A stretch of DNA of 64,000 nt from Phycisphaeraceae bacterium (GCA_019636675.1 JAHBXC010000002.1:620001-684000), one strand, 5' to 3'; positions 45,635-56,114 are shown, counted from the stretch's first letter. Program-made: numbers and translations. Notes: generated from the letters alone by a model not told the origin.

Positions 45635-46086
45635 CCGACTACAAGGTACCAGACGAGTTCATCCCACGCGACTACGACGCGTTGGAAAATCGCCGCAGGG
45701 CGATGAACATCGCCATCGGGGAGCGGATCCGCCTCCTCATGCACCGCCAGACGCTCCGGGGCTTCGGAGCCGAGATGGGCTTCCACGCGCAGAGCATTCG
45801 ACGCTGGATGCAGGGGGAATCCTCGCCCCCGGCGGCGTTCCTGATCGCCGTCTGCGAACGCTACGGCGTCTCGGCCGACTGGCTGCTCCTGGGCACGGGC
45901 CCGGGCGGGCCCGACCCGCATCGCGGATCGCCGAGCGTCCGGGTCGTCGACGCCATGCTCATTGAGAAGATGGCGAAACTGGGCGAGCAGCTTCGCGCGC
46001 TCGCCGACGAGGTCGACCAGCGCGCCGGGTTCCAGTCACAGCAGCCCGACGAAGACGAGATCGACCGCGCGATCCGCGGAGGGTGA
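45631..46086 (+). CDS. XRE-like helix-turn-helix protein
   Basis: This 151-residue protein has an XRE-type HTH at residues about 25-90: G-E-R-I-R-L-L-M, F-G-A-E-M-G-F-H-A-Q-S-I-R-R-W-M-Q-G-E-S-S at the turn-and-recognition helices, then F-L-I-A-V-C-E-R-Y-G-V-S-A-D-W-L-L-L-G. A C-terminal helical stretch (E-K-M-A-K-L-G-E-Q-L-R-A-L) may dimerise it. GTG at 45631 has AGGAGA 5 bases upstream and overlaps the CxxCH gene stop by 4 bases, so the two are coupled. The target is unknown. Confidence 0.82.
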   Translation: MTDYKVPDEFIPRDYDALENRRRAMNIAIGERIRLLMHRQTLRGFGAEMGFHAQSIRRWMQGESSPPAAFLIAVCERYGVSADWLLLGTGPGGPDPHRGSPSVRVVDAMLIEKMAKLGEQLRALADEVDQRAGFQSQQPDEDEIDRAIRGG

Positions 46087-46113
46087 ACTCCTCCTCATCC
46101 TCCCTTGCCCGGC

Positions 46114-46143
46114 ACGCCGGCGTTCTCCGGGGGACGCCGGCGT
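46114..46143. terminator. Possible bidirectional stem-loop between convergent genes
   Basis: A perfect 9-bp stem (46114-46122 with 46135-46143) has a 12-base loop and lies between the XRE gene and the CDGSH gene. No T-run follows, so termination is uncertain. Confidence 0.4.
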
Positions 46144-46153
46144 CGCCGCGCGC

Positions 46154-46399
46154 TCACGCCTTCGGGCCGTGACCGCCCACGGTGCGCCGGTCGCTCTCGC
46201 TCTCGTCGCGCACCTCGCCGACCGTCCGCTCGTCCGTGTAGACGTATGTTTTCCCGGCGGTCTCCTCGCGGCAGACCTTGTGCGTCCCGTCGCAGAAGGG
46301 GAACTTGCGCGTCAGCCCGCACCCGCAGATGAACACGGGCTTGTCCTGCGGCTCGATCTTGATGGGGCCGGAGCCCTCGAAGCGCACCAGTCGTGGCAT
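46154..46399 (-). CDS. CDGSH iron-sulfur domain protein
   Basis: This 81-residue protein has the CDGSH-type [2Fe-2S] binding pattern C-G-C-G-L-T-R-K-F-P-F-C-D-G-T-H. This supplies three cysteines and one histidine at residues about 25-40. The family is found in small redox or iron-handling proteins. The tail is charged. It is alone on its strand here, 31 bases after the end of the MoxR-type gene. Confidence 0.9.
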   Translation of the reverse strand: MPRLVRFEGSGPIKIEPQDKPVFICGCGLTRKFPFCDGTHKVCREETAGKTYVYTDERTVGEVRDESESDRRTVGGHGPKA

Positions 46400-46430
46400 C
46401 GTCGTCTGCTCTCTTCCAAAGGTGTGAAAC

Positions 46431-47453
46431 TCACACCGGGACGTCGGCGCTCTCGATCACGCGCTGGATGATGGTCCCGGCCGCGTCGATGCGCCCGCGC
46501 AGCGCGAACCCGCGCGTGCTCACGCGATGCGCCCAGACCGCAACCGCGTTGCTCGTGATGTCTTCGGGGATGCAGTAGTCACGCCCCTGCAGCAGCGCCG
46601 TCGCGCGCGCCGCCTGGGCGAGCGCCAGCGTGCCGCGGGGCGAGACGCCCACCTCGAGCTCCGGGTGGTTGCGCGTCGCGTTGGCCAGCGACACGATGTA
46701 GTCGATCAGCGATCGATCGATCTTCACCGTGTCGACCATTCGCTGCAGCTCGAGCACCTCGTCGCGCGTCGCCACCGGCTGCACGCGCGCCAGCGCGCCC
46801 AGGCGCGAATCGTCGCCGTTGAGCGAGCCGGCCGACTCCGACATCGTCAGCCCCGGTCGGAGCTCGAGCACCTGCGCCTCTTCCTCGGGCGTGGGGTAGC
46901 CGAGCTGGATGCGCATCAGGAACCGGTCGAGCTGGCTCTCGGGCAGGGGATAGGCGCCCTCGAACTCCAGCGGGTTCTGCGTCGCGATCACCATGAAGGG
47001 CTGCTCGAGCGGGATCACGCGACCCTCCAGCGACACGCTCGCCTCGTTCATCGCCTCCAGCATCGCCGCCTGAGTCCGGGGGGTCGTCCGGTTGATCTCG
47101 TCCGCCAGCACGATGTTCGCGAAGATCGGCCCGCGCTTCAGCTCGAACTGGCCCGTCTCCCGGTCATAGACCGATACCCCCAGCACGTCGCTGGGCAGCA
47201 TGTCCGGTGTAAACTGGATGCGGCTCAGCCGACAGTCGAGGGACTTCGACAGCGTCGTCGCCAGCAGCGTCTTCCCAACCCCGGGCACATCCTCGATCAG
47301 CACATGACCCCGGGCCAGCAGGCACACGATCAGCCGGTCAACGGCCCCCGGGTTGCCGAAGTACACGCGTCGGATATTCTCGCGGAGTCGTTCCAGCACT
47401 CGATGCATGATCTCGGCCTTTTCATACGCCCTCGCTCGCGGCGTCGGTGACAC
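46431..47453 (-). CDS. MoxR-family AAA ATPase
   Basis: This 340-residue ATPase has Walker A G-V-G-K-T near residue 58, Walker B V-L-A-D-E-I-N-R near 115, sensor A-T-Q-N-P near 160 and the C-terminal lid with G-V-S-P-R-G-T-L-A. MoxR proteins act as chaperones that load or activate von Willebrand factor A proteins, but no VWA or DUF58 partner is seen in this window. The GTG at 47453 is used; an ATG at 47408 is possible. It diverges from the zinc-ribbon membrane gene at 24 bases. Confidence 0.9.
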   Translation of the reverse strand: MSPTPRARAYEKAEIMHRVLERLRENIRRVYFGNPGAVDRLIVCLLARGHVLIEDVPGVGKTLLATTLSKSLDCRLSRIQFTPDMLPSDVLGVSVYDRETGQFELKRGPIFANIVLADEINRTTPRTQAAMLEAMNEASVSLEGRVIPLEQPFMVIATQNPLEFEGAYPLPESQLDRFLMRIQLGYPTPEEEAQVLELRPGLTMSESAGSLNGDDSRLGALARVQPVATRDEVLELQRMVDTVKIDRSLIDYIVSLANATRNHPELEVGVSPRGTLALAQAARATALLQGRDYCIPEDITSNAVAVWAHRVSTRGFALRGRIDAAGTIIQRVIESADVPV

Positions 47454-47477
47454 GGAAACTTCGGCGCCTCAACGATA

Positions 47478-48524
47478 GTGGATTCCATCCCTCGCGACGA
47501 CCAACGACCCTCCCCTGATGCGCACGGCGCGTCGAACGGTTCCTTGCCGCTCGGCTCCGACCCCCCCAAGCCCGCGACGCGATCGCAACTCGCCGAGGCC
47601 GACCCCGAACTCGCGATCGGCCTCTCCCTCACCGGCGCGATGCCCTGCATCACCTGCGGGTACGACCTCCAGGGGCTCTCCGTCATCGGCGTCTGCCCGG
47701 AGTGCGGCAGCGCGGTCCGGGCCACGATCCTCGCCAAGGTCGACCCGCAGGCGGACGAACTCCAGCCGCTGCTGCATCCCGGTCTCGCCGCCTACGGGCT
47801 CGCCGGGGGCGTCATCGCCGGCTTCATCGCGACGATCACCGCGTGGCTCCCCCGGGTCGCCGAAGCCGCCGAGCGCTACACCCCGCTCGACACGGCGCGG
47901 TTCTTCGAGTCGCGCTTCTTCGCTCTCGCGATTTTCCTGTGCGTCTCGGTCGCGGCCTTCGCGCCGCTCACCATCGTCAGGCCCGTCTCGAAGACGACGC
48001 GAGCGCAGATGCTCATCACGCTCGCGGCGTTCCCGCTCTTTGCCCCCATGCTGTGGGCGGTCCACCGCATCTATTTCGTCATCGACCCCGTCACCCCTCC
48101 GGCGTATTTCGTCGGGTCGCCCGACCCCGACCGCCTCGTTGCGCGCTTCGTCTTTACGGGCGCGCTGATCGGCGCGCTGCTGTGCGTCCGGCCCGCGGCG
48201 CGCCGGCTCGCACGCCGGTCGATGGCGATGCGCGCCGGGCGCCTGAACCGCCAGACCGTCTTCGCGATGGCCGGCGCGCTGCTCGTCGCGTCGGTGGGGG
48301 ATGTCCTTCGCGTGGTCGCCGTCGGCTCGCCGCCCGCCCTGCGCGACGGGCTCGACATCGCGGGCTCGCTCCTCGTCTTCGGGGGGTCGGCGATGTTCAC
48401 CGTGGGCGCCGCGTTCTGCGCCTACGACGCCGTGCGCGTCGCCCAGGCCCTGCGCCGCCCCCAGCCCGGGCTGCGCCAGGTGGTCGGCTCCGCGTCGCGC
48501 CCGTCGACGCCGGCCCGCCGATGA
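47478..48524 (+). CDS. Zinc-ribbon membrane protein of unknown function
   Basis: This 348-residue protein has a disordered start, a zinc ribbon C-I-T-C-G-Y-D-L-Q-G with C-P-E-C-G (residues about 57-77) and about six membrane helices in two or three groups. The ribbon form (C-x2-C-G-Y-x-L, then C-P-E-C-G) is common to a large group of planctomycete membrane proteins and also occurs in the gene at 38980. Function unknown. GTG at 47478 is the start; the 270 bases after it, before groEL1, hold no gene. Confidence 0.75.
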   Translation: MDSIPRDDQRPSPDAHGASNGSLPLGSDPPKPATRSQLAEADPELAIGLSLTGAMPCITCGYDLQGLSVIGVCPECGSAVRATILAKVDPQADELQPLLHPGLAAYGLAGGVIAGFIATITAWLPRVAEAAERYTPLDTARFFESRFFALAIFLCVSVAAFAPLTIVRPVSKTTRAQMLITLAAFPLFAPMLWAVHRIYFVIDPVTPPAYFVGSPDPDRLVARFVFTGALIGALLCVRPAARRLARRSMAMRAGRLNRQTVFAMAGALLVASVGDVLRVVAVGSPPALRDGLDIAGSLLVFGGSAMFTVGAAFCAYDAVRVAQALRRPQPGLRQVVGSASRPSTPARR

Positions 48525-48794
48525 CTGCCAACATGGCAGGCGCTCCTCGCGACCGCGTCACACTCTGACGCTCGACGCGCCGCGAACCGACTCCCCACCC
48601 CGCCGCAACGGTCCCAGGGCCCAGTCCGGGCGATCTCGGGTCTACCCGGTTGCAGCACCGGGCTGGCGCCCGCCTTGCCACTCCCCATGACAGCAATGAC
48701 CCGCGCCGCGGCCGCGGTCCACCCGGATCGCCTTCCCCGGCGCGCTTCTCACAGACACCCAGACCCACGACCGACCCTCGGAGATACGAACCCC

Positions 48795-50528
<1,734 letters not shown>

Positions 50529-50532
50529 GGAA

Positions 50533-51417
50533 ATGAACGCGCCGGCTCCGGCACTTTGCCGTGATCAACACTTTGTTGCACAAATGATCAGTCGCCGTTT
50601 CTGTAACGCAGACGGCAAGCTGTTTCAGTTGCGCAAGCAGACTTGGAGCGTCGATGCTGGGGCAAAGTCGCCGAAAGGTGTTCTTTGGGGCAAGGAGTTC
50701 TACGGGCCGCCGGGTAATCTTCTCGATCGGATCTACACACGAATCGAGAATGAATTCGGTAAGATCTACGACGAATTGTGCGGGGCAGACAAGGTTAGCA
50801 GGAAAGCACTGGATACATTTATTCAATTCTCTGCTGCGCAGGCCACTCGGACCCCGTTTGTTGGCCTCGCTTTCAATGACGCCTCACTAGCCGGCGATTC
50901 TCTTGCATGGGCAAGGGTGTCTGAGACTCGGTTATGGATGTGGCGACAAACCCTGCAGATCTTTCGGCAAGACTGGTGGGGATGGCGTCGACTCTGCCTG
51001 CCTGAGGATGGCGAGCCGCTATTGCTCACGGATCACCCTGCGTGCTTTGCTCCGCGCATAGGCTCTGGCGGGCTTTTCTGGCTCTTTCCGTTGTCGCCGT
51101 ATGTTGTCTATGTTGGTGGCGAACGTGTGTCGCTCGGCAGCATTGATGAGCATGATGTGCAGGGGCTTAACCTGATGTTGTTGGGGGCGGCGGTAGATCG
51201 TGTGTATTCAGGGAACAAAGGGCTTCTTGATCAATTGCAGGCATCGCTTTCACCTGACCGTGATGGGGGCGATACCGAGATTGCTGCCGTTCTTCGCGCG
51301 CCTTCATTTGGTGACCTTGCAGAGCCCTCAGGTGCTCCCGATTGGCTGAAGTCTGTTAGTCTTGTCGACGCAGCAAAAATCGCCTTTATGGCATCGAACC
51401 AAGTTGGAGTGATGTAA
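50533..51417 (+). CDS. DUF4238-like protein, low-GC insertion between groEL and groES
   Basis: This protein of about 294 residues starts at ATG 50533 (AAGGAA site), 5 bases after the groEL stop, and ends 5 bases before the groES start. It shows the DUF4238 pattern: D-Q-H-F-V-A-Q-M-I-S-R-R-F at the start, L-L-L-T-D-H-P-A-C-F in the middle and F-P-L-S-P-Y-V-V-Y-V. Base composition differs: 28 and 31 G/C of 60 in two lines (50761-50820, 51181-51240) against 42 of 60 in groEL (50161-50220). Codons such as GAT, TTT, AAG and TTG are also freer. This looks like a horizontally gained gene. The role of DUF4238 is not known. Confidence 0.85.
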   Translation: MNAPAPALCRDQHFVAQMISRRFCNADGKLFQLRKQTWSVDAGAKSPKGVLWGKEFYGPPGNLLDRIYTRIENEFGKIYDELCGADKVSRKALDTFIQFSAAQATRTPFVGLAFNDASLAGDSLAWARVSETRLWMWRQTLQIFRQDWWGWRRLCLPEDGEPLLLTDHPACFAPRIGSGGLFWLFPLSPYVVYVGGERVSLGSIDEHDVQGLNLMLLGAAVDRVYSGNKGLLDQLQASLSPDRDGGDTEIAAVLRAPSFGDLAEPSGAPDWLKSVSLVDAAKIAFMASNQVGVM

Positions 51418-51421
51418 GAAT

Positions 51422-51709
51422 ATGGCCGTCAAACCCCTTGAAGACCGCGTGCTCGTGAAGCCCATCGAGCAGAACACGAAGACCGAATCGGGGCTCTACC
51501 TGCCCGAGACCGCGAAGGAGCGCCCTATGCAGGGGCAGGTCGTCGCGACCGGGCCGGGCAAGCGCCTCGACAACGGCACGATCGCCAAGCCCTCCGTGAA
51601 GAACGGCGACACCGTCGTGTTCGGCAAGTACGCCGGCTCGGAGATCGAGATCAAAGGCGTCAAGCACCTGATCATGCGCGAGAGCGAACTGCTGGGCGTG
51701 CTGGCCTAA
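51422..51709 (+). CDS. groES: Co-chaperonin GroES
   Basis: This 95-residue co-chaperonin forms the heptameric lid of GroEL. It has L-E-D-R-V-L-V-K-P-I, the mobile loop T-E-S-G-L-Y-L-P-E-T-A, and E-I-E-I-K-G-V-K-H-L-I-M with the usual late G-V-L-A. It is the only groES in the window, between two groEL genes. The ATG at 51422 follows the DUF4238 stop by 4 bases. Confidence 0.96.
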   Translation: MAVKPLEDRVLVKPIEQNTKTESGLYLPETAKERPMQGQVVATGPGKRLDNGTIAKPSVKNGDTVVFGKYAGSEIEIKGVKHLIMRESELLGVLA

Positions 51710-51715
51710 TTCCGG

Positions 51716-52062
51716 TCCCCCTCCCACTCGTGGGAGGGGCTAGGGGAGGGTCTTCGATCTGTTGGAGATCGAGGAGAGAGGAAGAGCCCTCCCCCTGCCC
51801 CCTCCCGCAAGTGGGAGCGGGGAAAGAAAGAGTCCCCCTCCCACTCGTGGGAGGGGTTAGGGGAGGGTCTTCGATCTGGTTGAGATCGAGGAGAGAGGAA
51901 GAGCCCTCCCCCTGCCCCCTCCCGCAAGCGGGAGGCGGGAAAGAAAGAGTCCCCCTCCCACTCGTGGGAGGGGTTAGGGGAGGGTCTTCGATCTGGTTGA
52001 GATCGAGGAGAGAGGAAGACCCTCCCCCTGCCCCCTCCCGCAAGCGGGAGGGGGGAAAGAAC
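51716..52062. repeat. Three tandem 117-bp hairpin repeats
   Basis: Three units start at 51716, 51833 and 51950, each 117 bases (the last slightly shorter, with a 1-base deletion and different end). They differ at only a few positions, such as C/T after GAGGGG and a few in the AAGTGGGAG stretch. Each holds two small palindromes (CCCCTCCCACTCGTGGGAGG and CCTCCCGCAAGCGGGAGG) and a long imperfect inverted repeat whose arms are about 24 bases (GGGTCTTC with GAAGACCC at its core). The rest of 51710-52232 holds no gene. Confidence 0.92.
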
Positions 52063-52232
52063 CTGACCCCACGCCGTGGCACGGCTTCGCCGTACCACGC
52101 CACCCCACGATCACAGTGGGACGACATACGAGAGACAGAGACCCCTCCCGCGATCTCACCGTCGCCTGAGGGATTCGCAGACGACACCACCAAACACCGC
52201 CGCTTCTGGCGACCTTTGCAGGACAGACACAC

Positions 52233-53846
52233 ATGGCCACCAAGCAGATGATGTTCGACGACGCCGCCCTCCTCGAGATGAAAGAGGGCGTCACGCGCCT
52301 CGCCCGCGCCGTCAAGGTCACCATGGGTCCGACCGGGCGCAATGTGATGCTCCAGAAGTCCTACGGCGGGCCGCAGGTCACCAAGGACGGCGTGACCGTT
52401 GCGAAGGAAGTCTCGCTGCCCGAGGCGTTCCAGAACATGGGCGCCAAGATGGTGCACGAGGTCGCGAAGAAGACCAACGACATCGCCGGCGACGGCACGA
52501 CCACGGCGACGGTGCTCGCCGAGGCGATCTTCAGCGAGGGGCTGCGCATCGTGGCCTCGGGCGCGAACCCGGTGCAGGTGCAGCGCGGCATCAACGCCGC
52601 TGCCCAGGCCGCGTCGGACGCGATCGGCGAGATGGCCACCAAGTGCAAGGGCAAGGACGACTACAAGAAGGTCGCGACGGTCTCGGCGAACCACGACGCG
52701 TCGATCGGCGAGATCATCGCCGAGGCGATCGCGAAGGTCGGCGCCGAGGGCGTGGTCGAGGTGGAAGAGGGCAAGGCCTCCGACACGACGCTCGAGTATG
52801 TCGAGGGCATGCAGTTCGATAAGGGCTACCTGTCGCCCTACTTCATGACCGACCCCAAGAGCGCCGAGTGCGTGCTCGAGGACGCGCTGGTCCTCCTCCA
52901 CGAGAAGAAGATCAGCAACCTCGCCGACTTCCTGCCCCTGCTCAACAAGGTCGCCAGCAGCGGCAAGCCCCTGCTCATCGTCGCCGAAGAGGTCGAGAAC
53001 GAGGCGCTCGCGGCGCTGGTCGTCAACCGCCTGCGCGGCGTGCTGAAGATCTGCGCCGTCAAGGCGCCCGGCTTCGGCGACCGTCGCAAGGCCATGATGC
53101 AGGACCTCGCGGTCCTCACGGGCGGAACCTTCTTCAGCGAGGACCTCGGGCGCTCGCTCGAGTCGATCGACCTGTCCGAGATGGGCCGCGCGAAGAAGAT
53201 CATCGTCACCAAGGACGACACGACCGTGATCGAGGGCGCCGGCAAGAAGGCCGACATCAAGTCCCGCGCGGATCAGATCAAGGCGCAGCACGAGAAGTCC
53301 ACCAGCGAGTACGACCGCGAGAAGCTCATGGAGCGCCTCGCGAAGCTGACCGGCGGCGTGGCGATCATCCATGTCGGCGGCTCGACCGAGATGGAGGTCA
53401 AGGAGCGCAAGGACCGCGTCGACGACGCGCTGAACTCCACCCGGGCCGCGGCCAAGGAGGGCTATGTCCCCGGCGGCGGCGTCGCGCTGCTCCGCTCGCA
53501 GAGCGCCATCGAGACCGCCAAGGCCAAGGCCAAGGGCGACGAGAAACTCGGCTACGACATCGTCTCGCGCGCCGTCGAGGCGTGCGTGAAGCAGATCGCC
53601 GAGAACGGCGGGTACGACGGCGACCTGGTCGTCGAGAAGGTGAAGGAGTCGGCGAAGAATGTCGGCTTCAACGCCGCCACCGGCGAGTACGAGGACCTGG
53701 TGAAGGCCGGGATCATCGACGCGGCGCTGGTCCCCAAGACCGCGCTCGTGAACGCCGCGTCCGTCGCCGGGCTGATGCTCACGACCGAGGTGCTGATCAG
53801 CGACCTGAAGGACGACAAGAAGCCCGAGGCCCAGGCCGTTTCCTGA
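52233..53846 (+). CDS. groEL2: Chaperonin GroEL, second paralogue
   Basis: This is a second, clearly different 60-kDa chaperonin of 537 residues: [37 protein letters not shown] and a charged end (D-K-K-P-E-A-Q-A-V-S). The Gly-Met tail of a typical GroEL is missing, and it is the more standard length of the two. It follows the repeats and could use the groES at 51422. Subfunctionalised paralogues of this kind are known in several phyla; the client set is unknown. Confidence 0.95.
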   Translation: MATKQMMFDDAALLEMKEGVTRLARAVKVTMGPTGRNVMLQKSYGGPQVTKDGVTVAKEVSLPEAFQNMGAKMVHEVAKKTNDIAGDGTTTATVLAEAIFSEGLRIVASGANPVQVQRGINAAAQAASDAIGEMATKCKGKDDYKKVATVSANHDASIGEIIAEAIAKVGAEGVVEVEEGKASDTTLEYVEGMQFDKGYLSPYFMTDPKSAECVLEDALVLLHEKKISNLADFLPLLNKVASSGKPLLIVAEEVENEALAALVVNRLRGVLKICAVKAPGFGDRRKAMMQDLAVLTGGTFFSEDLGRSLESIDLSEMGRAKKIIVTKDDTTVIEGAGKKADIKSRADQIKAQHEKSTSEYDREKLMERLAKLTGGVAIIHVGGSTEMEVKERKDRVDDALNSTRAAAKEGYVPGGGVALLRSQSAIETAKAKAKGDEKLGYDIVSRAVEACVKQIAENGGYDGDLVVEKVKESAKNVGFNAATGEYEDLVKAGIIDAALVPKTALVNAASVAGLMLTTEVLISDLKDDKKPEAQAVS

Positions 53847-53957
53847 TGAACGGCGCCCGGCTCGATTGACCGATGAAAGCACACGGGCCCGCGGGAGAAT
53901 CACCCCGCGGGCTCGATTCACGAACGAAGGCCGCAGCGCACGGACGCGAGACCACGC

Positions 53958-55121
53958 ATGGGCAGCACGACACGCGACTATTACGAGATCCTCTCCGTCG
54001 AGCGCGGGGCGAACGGCGAGGAGATCAAGCGCGCGTATCGGCGCCTGGCGATGAAGTACCACCCGGACCGCAACCCGGGCGACAAGGAAGCGGAGACGAA
54101 GTTCAAGGAGTGCGCCGAGGCCTACGAGGTGCTCTCCGACGACCAGAAGCGCCAGGTCTACGACAAGTACGGGCACGAGGGCCTGCGCGGTCGGGCCGCC
54201 GGCGGGCCGGGCGCGGCGCACGACTTCTCGCGGATGAACGTCGAGGACATCTTCTCGATGTTCAACGACATCTTCGACGGCGTCGGCGGGGGGCGCGCCG
54301 GTCGGGCGCGGCGCGGCGTGGCGCGCGGGTATGACCTCGAGACCGAGATCACGCTGACGCTCAAGGATGTGCTCGAGGGCACGACGCGCGAGGTCGAGTT
54401 CACGCGCCTCGATGTCTGCCAGGAGTGCGCGGGCTCGGGCGCCGAGAAGGGCAGCGAGCCGGTGCAGTGCACCACCTGCGCCGGGCACGGCTTCGTGATC
54501 CAGACGGGTCTGGGCGGGATGTTCCGGATGCAGACCGTGTGCCCGGGCTGCCGCGGCCGCGGCAAGATGGTGCTCGACAGCTGCACGAAGTGCCGGGGCA
54601 AGGGGCGCGTTCCCTCGAAGCGCCGCCTGTCGGTGAAGATCCCCAGGGGCATCCACGACGGGCAGGCGGTGCGCATCGCGGGCGAGGGCGAGCCGCCCCA
54701 GCAGGAGGTCTCGGCCGACGGGAGCGGGCAGCGCGGCGACCTGCACGTCGTGGTGCGCGTCGAAGCGGACGACCTGTTCGAGCGCGACGGCGACAACCTG
54801 CTCATCGAACTGCCCATCACCTACACGCAGGCGGCGCTGGGCGCACAGATCACGGTGCCCTCCATCGACACCGAGCACCAGCTGGCTGTTCCCCGTGGAA
54901 CACAGCACGGCGCGGTCTTCACGATCAACGGCGCGGGGCTCCCGAACCTGCGCAGCGGCAAGCGCGGGAACCTGATGGTCGTCACCGACCTGCAGGTGCC
55001 CAAGAAGCTCACCGAGAAGCAGGAGCAGCTGCTGCGCCAGCTGGCGGAGACCGAGGACGTGGCGGTGGCGCCGCGCAAGAGCGGGCTGTGGTCGAAACTC
55101 CGCGACGCGATGGGCGCGTGA
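53958..55121 (+). CDS. dnaJ: Chaperone DnaJ
   Basis: DnaJ is the Hsp40 co-chaperone that stimulates DnaK. The 387-residue protein has the J domain (residues 1-70, H-P-D in Y-H-P-D-R-N-P-G-D), a Gly/Ala-rich linker, the zinc domain with four C-x2-C-x-G-x-G repeats ([32 protein letters not shown]) and the C-terminal substrate-binding domains. dnaK is not next to it. grpE follows 21 bases after its stop. Confidence 0.97.
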   Translation: MGSTTRDYYEILSVERGANGEEIKRAYRRLAMKYHPDRNPGDKEAETKFKECAEAYEVLSDDQKRQVYDKYGHEGLRGRAAGGPGAAHDFSRMNVEDIFSMFNDIFDGVGGGRAGRARRGVARGYDLETEITLTLKDVLEGTTREVEFTRLDVCQECAGSGAEKGSEPVQCTTCAGHGFVIQTGLGGMFRMQTVCPGCRGRGKMVLDSCTKCRGKGRVPSKRRLSVKIPRGIHDGQAVRIAGEGEPPQQEVSADGSGQRGDLHVVVRVEADDLFERDGDNLLIELPITYTQAALGAQITVPSIDTEHQLAVPRGTQHGAVFTINGAGLPNLRSGKRGNLMVVTDLQVPKKLTEKQEQLLRQLAETEDVAVAPRKSGLWSKLRDAMGA

Positions 55122-55142
55122 TCCGAGGGGGAAGGTGACCGG

Positions 55143-55760
55143 ATGGCATTCTCACGAAAGAAACGCGAGCAGCGAGCCATGATGCAAGGCGACACGGAAC
55201 GACAGCACGACGAAGGCCACGACGAGGTCGAGCCCAAGACCGGCGCGCAGGGCGACGGGTTCGCGGCGCTCGAAGAGCAGGTCGCGAACCTGGAGCGCGA
55301 GCTGGAGGAGGCGAAGGGCCTGCGTCTGCGCGCGCTCGCCGACTTCCAGAACTTCCAGCGCCGCTCGATCCAGAACGAGGAAGAGGCGAAGAAGCAGGGG
55401 GCGGCCGGCGTGCTGCGCACCGTCATCAACGCGCTGGACCACTTCGACCAGGCGCTCAGCCAGCCGGCGGAGAAGATCACCGCCGAGCAGGCGGTCGCCG
55501 GGCTGAAACTGATCCGCGACGAGCTGGTGCGCGCGGTCCAGCAGGCGCACGGCGTGACAATCATCCGGCCCGAGGCCAACGACGAGTTCACGCCGGGTCG
55601 TCACGAGGCGCTCGCCCAGATGCCGCGCGAGGGCGTGAAGCCCGGTCGCGTCGTCGAGGTGTACCAGCCCGGGTACGCGCTGGGCGATCGCGTGCTGCGC
55701 GCCGCGAAGGTCATCGTCTCGCCCGGCGCCGACAGCGACGCCGGCGGGTCGGAGGAATAA
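55143..55760 (+). CDS. grpE: Nucleotide exchange factor GrpE
   Basis: GrpE releases ADP from DnaK. The 205-residue protein has the long helix (L-E-E-Q-V-A-N-L-E-R-E-L-E-E-A-K), A-D-F-Q-N-F-Q-R-R, V-I-N-A-L-D-H-F-D-Q-A-L and the beta domain V-T-I-I-R-P and R-V-L-R-A-A-K-V-I-V-S-P. The first 45 residues are charged. GAAGG sits 8 bases before the ATG. It is second in the dnaJ-grpE-fmdB group. Confidence 0.96.
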   Translation: MAFSRKKREQRAMMQGDTERQHDEGHDEVEPKTGAQGDGFAALEEQVANLERELEEAKGLRLRALADFQNFQRRSIQNEEEAKKQGAAGVLRTVINALDHFDQALSQPAEKITAEQAVAGLKLIRDELVRAVQQAHGVTIIRPEANDEFTPGRHEALAQMPREGVKPGRVVEVYQPGYALGDRVLRAAKVIVSPGADSDAGGSEE

Positions 55761-55763
55761 CCC

Positions 55764-56114
55764 ATGCCCACCTACGACTATCGCTGCAACGCCTGTCAGC
55801 ACGAGTTCGAGCTGTTCCAGTCGATGAAGGACTCGCCCAAGCGCAAGTGCCCCGAGTGCGGCAAGAACGCGCTGGAGCGCCTCATCGGCCTGGGCGGCGG
55901 GATCATCTTCAAGGGCGGCGGTTTCTACGAGACGGACTACCGATCCGACTCGTATAAGAAGAGCGCCGAGGCCGACAAGAAGGCGTCGAGCGATACCCCC
56001 GCCTCCCCCGGCCCCGGGGGCGGCTCGTGCGCCTGCGGCAAGAATGCCGCGTCCGAGTGCGCCTCGTCGGCGAAGCCCGCGAAACCGACCAAGCCCGCCA
56101 AGGCCGCGGACTGA
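55764..56114 (+). CDS. FmdB-family zinc-ribbon protein
   Basis: This 116-residue protein has the FmdB-type putative regulatory ribbon: M-P-T-Y-D-Y-R-C-N-A-C at the start, then K-R-K-C-P-E-C-G-K, giving a C-x2-C ... C-x2-C zinc site. G-G-G-I-I-F-K-G-G-G-F-Y-E-T-D-Y follows, also typical. The remaining part is low-complexity Ala/Lys/Pro with C-A-C-G. It lies 3 bases after grpE and is surely co-transcribed. The cellular role is not known. Confidence 0.9.
   Translation: MPTYDYRCNACQHEFELFQSMKDSPKRKCPECGKNALERLIGLGGGIIFKGGGFYETDYRSDSYKKSAEADKKASSDTPASPGPGGGSCACGKNAASECASSAKPAKPTKPAKAAD

Noticed and set aside
51716-52062. Possible CRISPR array
   Set aside because: The units are 117 bases and abut each other without spacers; there are no cas genes. 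They are tandem hairpin repeats.
51672-54908. 1078-residue minus-strand open frame over groEL2 and dnaJ
   Set aside because: It lies antisense to three well-supported genes and to the repeats, has no recognisable domain and arises from high GC bias at third positions.
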